64,000 nucleotides of DNA from assembly GCA_027490195.1 (NCBI GenBank), contig JAIXYN010000059.1, positions 1-64,000 on the forward strand, written 5' to 3'. The notes under the pieces are model-generated. The model saw only the letters and a list, made by a program, of their open reading frames with translations, was not told the DNA's origin and ran no database searches. Source of the stretch: Verrucomicrobiaceae bacterium (lineage in GTDB: Bacteria > Verrucomicrobiota > Verrucomicrobiia > Verrucomicrobiales > Verrucomicrobiaceae). Positions 27,264 to 36,900 of the stretch are shown here, in pieces (the stretch's first letter is position 1; the number at the start of each line of letters is the position of its first letter). The translations under genes were made by a program, and so were the position numbers.

Positions 27264-28126
27264 GTGACGAGACCTCCGCGACGCAGCAGGTCTGTGATGA
27301 CGGACTCAAACGACACGTCGGTGTTGGTGGCGAGAAAGCCGAGGCCGCGTTTGGCGCAGGTCTGTTTCAGGCCGAGGTTCCATTCGGCCATAGCGTCCTC
27401 GTATAGTTTTGCTTCACGGGGCGAGATGGTGACACGCTCGCTTTTTCCTGTTTCGACGCATTCGAGAGTGACGTCTCCTTTCCATTCACAGCGCAGGTCG
27501 TTGTCGTCGAGTGTCTGAAGGCAGAAGACTTCGTGCTTGTGCCATTGCAGACGGCTGAGTCCTTCCTCGTAGCCGCCTGAGAGCAAGAAATCTGAGATGA
27601 CGCAGACGAGGCCTTTACGGCGGTGGCGTGCTTCGAATTCGCGGGCGCAGGCGTTGAGATCGGTGTTGCCGCCAAAGGTTGTCGCGGCCTCCAGGGAGCG
27701 CAAAAGCGGGATGACTTGATTGCGGCCGCGTGAGGGTTCGAACAAGGGTTGCAGGCGGTCTGCGAGACCGTATATGGCGAGACGGTCCAGGGTGTTAAGC
27801 GCGATATATCCGAGAGCTGCCGCGAGCTGTTTGGCGTAGGCGTGCTTGGAGGCCATGGAGGGGCTGCAATCGACGAGGAGGTAGATGGTGGCGTCTTCCT
27901 CCAGTTCGAAGAGCTTGATGAGCAGGGATTCGAACTTGGCGTAAACGCGCCAGTCAATGCTGCGGTAATCATCGCCGAGGGAATACTGCGCGTAGTCGGC
28001 GAAGGTGATGCCCGCGCCTTTTTTTGTGCTGCGACGATCCGACTGCAACGAACCGCCCAAGATCTTGCGTGCGAGCAAGTAGAGGGATTCGAGGCGGCGG
28101 ATGAAGGCTGGATCGGTCAGGGTCAT
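27260..28126 (-). CDS. DUF58 domain protein (MoxR partner)
   Basis: The 288-aa protein carries the DUF58 hallmark YSLGDDYRSIDWRVYAKFES near residue 50, followed by a degenerate VWA-like fold (IYLLVDCSPSM, ISDFLLSGGYE). DUF58 proteins nearly always follow MoxR ATPases and are regarded as their direct partners. The start overlaps the moxR stop by four bases and the end overlaps the BatA-like gene by four bases, so stoichiometric, coupled translation is likely. A second, diverged DUF58 gene is present at 47.5-48.4 kb in the other cluster. Confidence 0.92.
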   Translation of the reverse strand: MTLTDPAFIRRLESLYLLARKILGGSLQSDRRSTKKGAGITFADYAQYSLGDDYRSIDWRVYAKFESLLIKLFELEEDATIYLLVDCSPSMASKHAYAKQLAAALGYIALNTLDRLAIYGLADRLQPLFEPSRGRNQVIPLLRSLEAATTFGGNTDLNACAREFEARHRRKGLVCVISDFLLSGGYEEGLSRLQWHKHEVFCLQTLDDNDLRCEWKGDVTLECVETGKSERVTISPREAKLYEDAMAEWNLGLKQTCAKRGLGFLATNTDVSFESVITDLLRRGGLVT

Positions 28127-29103
28127 GCCTTCACCTTTTCGATCACATCGGCGATGACTTCGTCGGTCTTCACACCTTCCGCCTCACCTTCGAAGGAGAG
28201 GAGAATGCGATGACGGAGAGCTGGGGTGGCGGCTTTGGCGATATCTTCACGGGCGACGTGATAGCGGCCATCGAGGAGAGCACGCACGCGGGCGGCGGCG
28301 AGAATGGTCTGCGCACCGCGAGGAGAGGAGCCGTGGCGCACATACTTTTTCACGCGGTCCGTTGCGTTCACATCGGTGGGATGAGTGGCGCGCACGATTT
28401 TGACGAGGTAGTCCTGCACGCTGGCCTCGACCGGCACTTCGCGCACGACCTGGCCCATTTGCAGGATGTCATCGCCGGTGGCGACGGCGTTGATTTCCGG
28501 AGAGGACTTGCCGCCGGTGCGGTTGAGAATTTCGATGAAGTCGTTGTGGCTAGGCACGGGCACGCAGAGCTTGAAGAAGAAGCGGTCGAGCTGGGCTTCT
28601 GGCAGCGGATAGGTGCCGTCCTGCTCGATGGGATTTTGTGTGGCGAGCACGAAGAAGGGAGAGCCTAGATTGTGCGATGTGCCGGCGACGGTGACGCGTT
28701 TTTCCTGCATGGTTTCGAGGAGGGCGGACTGGGTCTTGGGCGTGGCGCGGTTGATTTCGTCTGCGAGCAGGACGTTGCAGAAGACGGGGCCTTGCTGGAA
28801 TTCGAAGACCTTCTGTCCGCCGCGCTCGACGAGGATCTGCGTGCCCACGATGTCTGCGGGAAGCAGATCGGGTGTGAACTGGATGCGCTGGAATTTGAGA
28901 TGGAGGGCTTTGGCGAGCGTGTTCACCAAAGCGGTTTTGCCGAGGCCGGGGACGCCTTCGAGGAGGACGTGACCGCCGCAAATGACGGCGCTCAGTACCT
29001 GTTCGATAATGTCCTGCTGCCCGACGATGAATTTGGAGACTTCGGCTCTGAGTTTCTCAAACGTTTCCTTGAAGTGAACAACAGCGGAGGGAGTATCAGG
29101 CAT
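28123..29103 (-). CDS. MoxR family AAA+ ATPase
   Basis: The 326-aa ATPase has Walker A GVPGLGKT at residues 50-57, Walker B LLADEINR near 112, a sensor 1 region LATQNPIEQDGTYPLPEAQLD and a sensor 2 region SPRGAQTILAAARV. This is the MoxR subfamily, chaperone-like ATPases that activate VWA-domain proteins. It heads a run of five genes linked by ATGA overlaps (moxR, DUF58, BatA-like, kinase-like, double VWA). A paralog of similar length lies at 46.4-47.4 kb, so the genome has at least two such systems. Confidence 0.95.
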   Translation of the reverse strand: MPDTPSAVVHFKETFEKLRAEVSKFIVGQQDIIEQVLSAVICGGHVLLEGVPGLGKTALVNTLAKALHLKFQRIQFTPDLLPADIVGTQILVERGGQKVFEFQQGPVFCNVLLADEINRATPKTQSALLETMQEKRVTVAGTSHNLGSPFFVLATQNPIEQDGTYPLPEAQLDRFFFKLCVPVPSHNDFIEILNRTGGKSSPEINAVATGDDILQMGQVVREVPVEASVQDYLVKIVRATHPTDVNATDRVKKYVRHGSSPRGAQTILAAARVRALLDGRYHVAREDIAKAATPALRHRILLSFEGEAEGVKTDEVIADVIEKVKA

Positions 29104-29140
29104 TTGCAGGTGATGGGATAGGTGTGAATCTAGAGGTGCT

Positions 29141-29178
29141 TGAATGAGGAAACCAGAATGAGGAATGACGAATGAATG
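29141..29178. repeat. Degenerate GAATGA(G/C)(G/C) short repeat
   Basis: The spacer between moxR and the Q-rich membrane protein gene contains three or four copies of a GAATGAGGA/GAATGACGA unit over 38 bases. Similar ATTCGTCATTC strings are scattered in related genomes to my recollection; that cannot be checked here. Nothing else is seen in 29104-29207. Confidence 0.45.
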
Positions 29179-29207
29179 CCTGAAGAGGCGGGGTCGCTGA
29201 GCCTGGC

Positions 29208-30893
29208 TTATTTTGCGCCGGGTGCGGTTGTTTCGTTGCCGACCTGCTGGATGCCTTTGAAGTATTCTTTGACGCCTTCTTTGACTTCGGCGGGCACGTC
29301 TTCGCGCTGGATGAAACTTTCGACCTGACGCTGAAAGGCTTTTTCCTGCACGGTAGCGGTGCGGGTGGCGCGACCGCTGCCGCTGTCGGCAGATTCGATG
29401 CTGGTGTTGCTGGGGCCGCTGCCTTTCTGGCCGGTGAGCTGGTCGCGGTTGCCATTGTCCTGAGTGGCGTCGCTTTCAGCGCGTCGACTTTCGACGCTGC
29501 CTGAGCCAGCTTTTTTGCCGCCGGGTTTGGCAGTCAGGCATTGACTGAGGCTTTGACCTTGCTTGTCGCACATGAAGCCCTGGCATTTGCCCGCGCACTG
29601 GCTAAGCGATTGCAGCTTCTTCATCATATCGCGCTTAGCGGATGACTGGCACATACTCTGAGAAAGGTTCTGCAGCGCTTGATTGGCTTGGTTTTGGCAG
29701 GCCTGACACTGGCTGGGGTTTTGATTTGGATTCTGCTGCTGTTGCTGGAGCTGCTGTTCCAAATTTTGGACGGACTGCTCCAGAGCGGTCATCTGCTGGT
29801 CCATGCTCTGTTGCCCTTGTTGTCCCTGCTGGCCTTGGGACTGCTGCTGATTTTGACCGCTCTGCTGGGCGTTCTGGTTCTGGCTGGACTGGGACTGATT
29901 GCCTTTGCCTTGATTGCCCTGCTGTCCGCTACGCTGCTGAAAGTTGCGTGCGGCGGAGGCCATGCGCTGGGAGGCGGACTTGAGCCGGGCGAGTTCCTTC
30001 TGGGCTTCGTCGGGTTTACGGACGTCGGCCTGGAGCTTCATCTGGCGAAGCTGCTCGGCGGCGTGACGATAGTTTTGTTCTTCGAGTGATTTGGAAATGG
30101 GCTTGAGCTCGGCGGTCTGTTTCATTTCCTGCGCGGCTTTGGCGAGAAGCTGCTCGGTGTCGCGCTGGCTGAGCTTTTGGGCGGCCTCGGTGAGCTTGCG
30201 CTCAAGTTCGGCGTACTGACGCATCGCTGCATTGCGGTCTTTGGTCTCGCGCAGTTCATTCACCCACTGGCGCCATTCGTCGGGATGCAGGAGTTCCTTT
30301 TCCTCATCGCTGGCAGTTTTGAGAAGTTCCTCGACTTCCTTTTCGAGTTCCTTGTTGATTTCGTCACTTTTGCTCAGGGTCTCGGTTTCCAGTGCGAGGC
30401 GTTCGAGCACGATGGGCGAATCCTTTTTGAAACCCATGACGAAGCAAGCCAACAACAGCACGCCGGCGATGGTGAGCACGCGCCGCGGCCACTGAACTGG
30501 AATGCTGCGCGGTGAGAGCGCCTGAACGCGCACGGCGGTGGCCTCCGCCTGAAGCGCGATGAATTCGCCTTCACGATGCTCGTCACTGAAACCCAGGTGC
30601 GAGCTGATGGCGTCTTTCAAATCGAAGTGATCATCGGCGATGCGTGCGGCTTTGCGCTGGGAGGTCCGGCCGAGCAACCAGGCTGCAAGAGCCATGACGG
30701 GCAAGGCGACCGCTGAAGCGATGTAACCGCTGGCGGGCACGGCGTAACCGCGCAGCACCCAAACCAAACACCACAGGCAAAGAGCGGAGCCGATGAAGAG
30801 GAGAGAGCCGCAGAAAGCCCGGACGAGCCAAGCAAGATCTAGACGTGCTTTCACAGCTGACAGAAACGCGAGGATTCGATCGTGAGCAGGCAT
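29208..30893 (-). CDS. Membrane-anchored coiled-coil protein with Gln/Cys-rich tail
   Basis: The 561-aa protein has two membrane helices near the N-terminus (about 25-75) and a third at about 140-157 (VLTIAGVLLLACFVMGF). A long charged coiled coil covers about 165-310, with many LEKEVEELL-type heptads. Residues about 320-400 are almost all Q, N, G and S. The section that follows holds eight cysteines in a Gln/Ser context (CQACQNQ, CAGKCQGFMC). The C-terminal 60 residues form an ordinary charged helix. I recognise no named family. Its place, directly upstream of moxR on the same strand, suggests it works with the MoxR/VWA complex, as large DUF4175-like membrane proteins do in related loci. Confidence 0.75.
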   Translation of the reverse strand: MPAHDRILAFLSAVKARLDLAWLVRAFCGSLLFIGSALCLWCLVWVLRGYAVPASGYIASAVALPVMALAAWLLGRTSQRKAARIADDHFDLKDAISSHLGFSDEHREGEFIALQAEATAVRVQALSPRSIPVQWPRRVLTIAGVLLLACFVMGFKKDSPIVLERLALETETLSKSDEINKELEKEVEELLKTASDEEKELLHPDEWRQWVNELRETKDRNAAMRQYAELERKLTEAAQKLSQRDTEQLLAKAAQEMKQTAELKPISKSLEEQNYRHAAEQLRQMKLQADVRKPDEAQKELARLKSASQRMASAARNFQQRSGQQGNQGKGNQSQSSQNQNAQQSGQNQQQSQGQQGQQGQQSMDQQMTALEQSVQNLEQQLQQQQQNPNQNPSQCQACQNQANQALQNLSQSMCQSSAKRDMMKKLQSLSQCAGKCQGFMCDKQGQSLSQCLTAKPGGKKAGSGSVESRRAESDATQDNGNRDQLTGQKGSGPSNTSIESADSGSGRATRTATVQEKAFQRQVESFIQREDVPAEVKEGVKEYFKGIQQVGNETTAPGAK

Positions 30894-30956
30894 GGTATGC
30901 GGAATTGCTGAGGGTTTTACCAGAGAGGGACGTGCGGAACAAGACTTTGCTTGGGA

Positions 30957-33900
30957 CTATTTCGAAAGGCGTGCGATAGCGGCTTCGACGGATTTTTTAA
31001 CACCACCGCCCAAGCGTTTCTCGTCGAGGGATTTAAGCACTTGCAGCGCTTCCGGCTTTTTGCCGGTGCGCTCGAGAATCTCGGCCTGCTTTACGGCGTA
31101 GCCAGCGGCGAGACCGTAGTCCTTCTCGTTTTCTTTGCGGGCCTGCTCAAAGGCGAGCGCAAACAGCGGAGCGGCGGCGTCATTTTTCCCGTTCGCGGCC
31201 AGCAGGTCTGCGGCCTCGCTGGCGGTGCGCCCCATGCGGGGCAGAGCATTGGCGATTTGGGCGGCCACGGGGGCAAACTCATCAGGTTTGAAGACGGTGC
31301 TTTTTTGCACGATGTCGTTGATGAGATTGGGAATGCCCTGACCGGCGGCGGGATACTTCGAGGAACACCATTCATCTCTGGCAATGGCGACGACAAGCTG
31401 GCCGCGCTGCTCCGGCGTGAGGCGCATCTTTTTCTGAGTGCCCGCGAACTGGTAAATGTAGTCCCAAATTTCCCAGCGTTCATGAACACGTTTTTTGATA
31501 TCGCGCCGGTCCGCTTCCGCCAAGCCATTGCGCCACGATGCAAAGACAGCGGGCTCATTTAGGATAAGGTGGATCAGCCATTTCTGAGTCGCACAGTCTG
31601 CGACATGCATCTCCCGCAGATCGGCGGGAGTTTTAGAAAGGACATAATCAAGGAAAGGCAACACAACGCGAACATTGGGCTCATGACCAGCCTCGTATTC
31701 ACGGGCCCAGAGCCAGTTGGCGACCCAAGTTGGCCCCCAGCCTGTTTCTTTCACGGCGGAGCGCTGGTAGTGGATCTGGCTGTAGTGAGCGGCGAGTGCG
31801 CGGTCATAGGCGGCGATGTTTGGCTGCACGTCTCCCTGTGCAGCCTTGAAGCCGAGGGAAAATTGCAGGGGCTTGAGCTGACGCCAGTGTTCCCAAGTTT
31901 CATCGATGGCAGCAATCGCCTCAATGTTGGTCTTGGCGGCGACTTCATCGACCGCGTCGTGGATCAGGTCTGCGGCATCGTAGAAGTTGCAGATGATCTC
32001 GACGCAGTCTTTACGCACTTCCTCATCGGTGAACTTGGTTTCCTTGAATCGTTTCGCGATGTCTTTGAAGCGATCTTCGCGGGTCTTAAAGCCCGGAATG
32101 GAGGCCTGTTCGGTCTTGGCGGGATCTTTGATGTAGGAGAGATAAATCTCCCCCAGCAAGGCCAGACCGGGGTCGCCGCAGGCGGCTTTGAAAGCAGGCA
32201 GGTTTTCGATGATTTCCCTACTCCATCGCAATTCTGCTAGAGGATCGTATAAAAAGCCGCGCCACTCGGCTTTGAAATGCTCTGCGGCGAGCTGTGGCTG
32301 AGCGCCGAGCATGAGACTGACCATGCCGGACTGCTCGTCGTTCAATGTTGCATGATGCTGGCGGAGCATTGTGCGCATCCAGTCTTCGTTGCCTGCACGG
32401 GCAGTCATGCACAGCATGCTGTTGATGACCCATCCACAGGGCTCGTATTTATTCAATCCGCCATTGGCGAGACGAGCCAGCCATGCGTCCCAGTGCTCCT
32501 GTGCGGAGGCCTTCCACGAGGCATCGACAGGCAGGCGGTTGAAGGAGCGCATGATCCATCCGTACTGAAAACCGTGGATGCAGTGTTTCTGCTTCATGGA
32601 TTCCAGCGCAATGGCTGCGCCCAGCTTCGCGCAACCGGCATCCATGCCATCGAGGGCTTTGTACGCTAGGTGATGTGCCAGAGACTGACGCGCACGCGGA
32701 TTGATGGAAGTGTTGCCAAGGCAGGCGCGGTAGTGCTCCCAGGCTGGCTGCAGACCACCCGCAGCCTCCACGGCCTTCTGCGCGCCTGCATTTTGCGAGG
32801 ACTGGGGATCGAACGTTAAGAAGACGCGACCGGCATAATCGAGCTCCTTCAAGAGGTCGGCATGCGGGTGATCTTTCGGAGCTTTGGCCGCCCAGTTCAA
32901 GGCTGCAACACGCTGGGCTGCCGGCAGTTTGGTGAAGAAATCGTAAAAGGCGATGCCGAGCAGCGTGTGTGGTGTGTCGCCCATCTGCGCGGCCAGAGCT
33001 TTGAGCATAGCGTCAATGCCGCGCCCCATGGCGGCCCCGCCTGCGTTGTTGCGCCAGAGTTCGATCAGCACCTGGCCGTATTTTGAACTCTGCGACCAGC
33101 CATTCATCGCCAGGTTTCCGGTGGTGTCCGTGTGATACATGTGCATCACAAAACCGATGGCTTCGACCTTTGGCATTTTGGCCAGCAGATCATCAAAAAT
33201 TTCTGACCGCGTGGTCCAGCCGTTGCCGCTGTTACTTCCATTCCAGCCACCGGAGCGCTCCTTGGTTTCCAAGAGGATTGCAGCGGCGAGAAAGAGCTGC
33301 TCCGCTTTTGCACGATCCGTGGGGATCAACATGCGCAGCGCCTCAATGAGCTTCTGATCGTAGGCAGTGTTATTCGATGAAACGTCTTCGGCCCGCGTGG
33401 CGGCGATCCAGCGGTCAACCTCATCCATCGCCTTCTTGCGTTCGACGCCGAGCAGCGGATCGAGCACCTTCACCAAGGCAGGATCAGCACCGGCGGGCTG
33501 GTTGAGCGCGGGGATCTGCAATTTGATGAGCGCCATGATGGCAGTGCCGCTTTTTTCCGGAAGCTTCGCCACATCAGCCGCACGCCGTTTCAGCAGTGCA
33601 GATAGCGGGCCACCGGGGACATCCTGCAGAAGTGTCTCACACAGCTCCGTACCGAAGGTGCGCTCCTTCAGCGCCGCCAGTCTGGAGCGAAGTTCCTGCA
33701 TGGTTTCGCGATTTTCACGCACCTTTTTGATAAACTCCACCTGCAGGCAGTTGGGATCCTCCGGCAGGATCATTTTCTCCGCCGTCTCCATCCAGCCAAG
33801 TGCCCCAAGTGCGGCAAAGGCATGATCGGATGACTTCATGACTGCGGCCATGCTGGAGGAGTTGCTGCGCGACCAACTGGGATGGTCCGTGGCCCCCACG

Positions 33901-36900
33901 AGTGAGGCCATCTGCAGACCTGCGCCAAAAGTCACTGGCTTGCGTATCAGATTGTTAATGATCTCAATCAAAGTGTATGCGGAGGCATTGCCCATGGAAC
34001 CGCCGCCGCCGTAGTATGCATTGATCGTGCTCTGCATGGCCTTGCCCCAAGTGCTCTGGTCAGCGCCGAGTGCCCCGGAAATAAGACGGGTCAGGAACGG
34101 CAGCATTCCAGACTTTGGATGCATCTGCTGGCGCAGGGCGAGATAGTGGGAAACGGCGTACCCTTCGCTATAACCACCGCTTTGCTTCATGCTGGTGGCG
34201 AGAATTTCATCGAGAGGGAGTCCTTCGATCCCGCGCTCGCCCCAGCGGTCGATGAGCCACACCAGATTTTGATCCTCTGCAAAGCTCGAACTGCTGCGTC
34301 CACTGATCGTGGTGAGAAAGGTTTTTGCATTGTTAGCAAAAGCTTCGGGATTGCAGGACCAGACGTTCAACTGCGCGCGCAAAATGCTTTGCTGCGTGCT
34401 GTCCAAAGCTGCAGCGGCTAGAGGCATGATTTCCCGCTCGATTTGCTCCCCATGATTTTCTTTCCAAGCCTTCCAGATGAGAAACTCCGCCGGTGTAGGC
34501 GACCACAGGCTGGTCACTTCCAGAGAGGAGTGAAACCGGCGCCTCGCTGGGGCCCCGCGCTGCGAGCCTGAGGCAGCTTTGGCCGCCTCCAGCACCTGAC
34601 GGGCGGTGGTGGCGAGTTCGTCGGTTTTTTGCCCGTCCTGGATCACCAAAGACGCAAACCTGCGGAAGCCTTCCTCTGCTAGAACGGGATGCTTCATCAG
34701 GGCCTGGCACATTTGGTCATGCACTGCACGGCGCTTTTTTGCCTCGGGAGCAGTCGCAGGCAGGTAGAGCCCCTCACCATTCCCCTGCGATGATTCAGGT
34801 CGCAGGTACAAATATTCCAGCCGGGGTTGAGACCGGTACGTTTGTTTCGCGATGGTGGTGGGCAGGTCGATCATCCATTCCAGGCCTTTCACGCCTGATG
34901 CCGAAGGTGCGGAATCCAGCATCACTGCCAGCGCGGTGAAAATGCTCATTCGGGCCTCAAATGGCATTGCATCATCCTCGCGCAGCAGTTCGGCGATCTG
35001 GCTTCCCACGTTGCTCTGCTGGTAAGCAGAGAGCGGCACATCCGCCAACATCTTCACCGCCCGCGCCGGGTCAGCCGAGGCAGTCAGCGCACATAAATGC
35101 AGACGCGCCTCAAATTGCTTCGGGTTCATTTCCAACACTTTTTCCAGCGTCTTGATGGCTTTGGTTCTTTGGTCAATGAGCATCAAGAACTTCGCCTGCT
35201 CGTACAATTTCGTTACCGAGGCATTCTCTCCAGGGTCAAAGACCGCCTGGATTTTTTCAGGCAGGCCCGACCTGCCCGCGAGGCGCATAATCTCCTTGGC
35301 ACGGCTGGTTGCGTAACTTTGATTGCCGCTGCCGGCCATCGTTAGAACACGACGCAACTGGGCGACGGCCTCCTTAACGATGGCATCTTCATCTTTGCCT
35401 GCGACCAACGTCTTCAGCTTTTTCGTATCAACGTTGGAATTGCTGACGTAGCTGGAGGTGCGCTGACTCACTGATGGTGCCATCAGGGCGATATGCGACC
35501 ACTGTTCCGCCTCGTCGCTCAGGTGCAGCGTCTTCATGGCGGCGACCAGCTCATCCTTCTGCTCCGAAGTCACGCGTGCGCTGCGCAGACGGCGCAGGGC
35601 CATCTGTGCGGGCTCCAACAGCGGACTACCCGCCTGTGGTTTCAGCTTCATCACCGCATGCGCCAAGGCGGCGTCAAAAGCAGGGCGGACACTGGCAGGA
35701 ATGTTCATGCTTGAGGCGCGTATGAGCAAGTCGGCCACGCGGACGTAATCGTCCTCAATGCTGAACCATGAGGCGGCGAGCAGCAGATCATCCACGGAAG
35801 GGTTCGGTGCAGAGATAAGCAGGCTGACTTCGCGCGTCACTCCCTCGCGGTAACCGACCTTGTAAAAAAGCAGGCCACGCAAGGCAGGAGACTTGATGCT
35901 CTCAATCAGGGGTTTTAAGTCTGCATACTCCTCTGGTTCCGGCTCCAGCTTGTCGGTGTCACGTGGATTGTAGATGTCCTTGCGCCCGAAGTAGAGTACC
36001 ATAGAGTTAGGAAGCATGGTGCCCCCGGGAAACGGCAGGCGGGTGATCATCTCCCCGGCTGAGGTTTGGCTGTGGCGGTTAAAGTGCGTGCTTAATTTTG
36101 CCCATGACTGGCGTGTGGGCGCATGCTCCGTCCATATCCGAACCTCGCGCTCAAGAAGGGCAACAAATTCCTTCCAGGCTTTTATGCTGCGGCAGGCGTT
36201 GGCTGCACTGGGCAGACCTGAAGCGTACACTTTAACTGAGGCGTCAGGCGCGATTACGTCCATCTGCCGCAGCATCAAAGCCAAGATGCGGCGGCAGAGC
36301 GGTTCTGGCACCACATTGGGGAATGAGCCATCCCTCATGCGCTGGCTACCGCCGATCATGGCGCCGAGATAAGAGATTTGAACGCCATTTTTCAGCAGGT
36401 TTTCTGGAGACATTTTTTCAAGTAAATCCAAGGTCTCTTCGAGCATGGTTGCACCGCGCCCGCTGTCAGCCATCACTGCGTGCCTGACAGCCAAGACCAT
36501 CAGCTGAGGATATTTTATTTTAAAGCGATCGAAGGCTCGTGATGCGACATTGAAAGAGATATGGTCTCCCCTGCCGATGAAATAAGCCAGCAACGCGTCA
36601 TCATAAGGATGCTTTTCCAACGCATCCGGGCTGATGTTAAGCTGAAAGTATTGGTCAAGGTCGAATGCATCGAGGTAACGCGCCCCTGGAACTGCAGCGC
36701 TTACGGCCTCTGCAATCCATGCGGTTTTTTTCTCCAGACTCTCCGCCTTTAGCAGAGTCACGAGATGCGCCACAGACATTGAGTGCAGACTGCTCAGACC
36801 TGTGGGGACAATCACTGCTCTGCTGGCGCTCCGGGGTGTAAAGCGGATCGAAGTAGAACGATACTTGTAGGCCTCGTAGCTGGAGCCACCAAAGGGAAGC

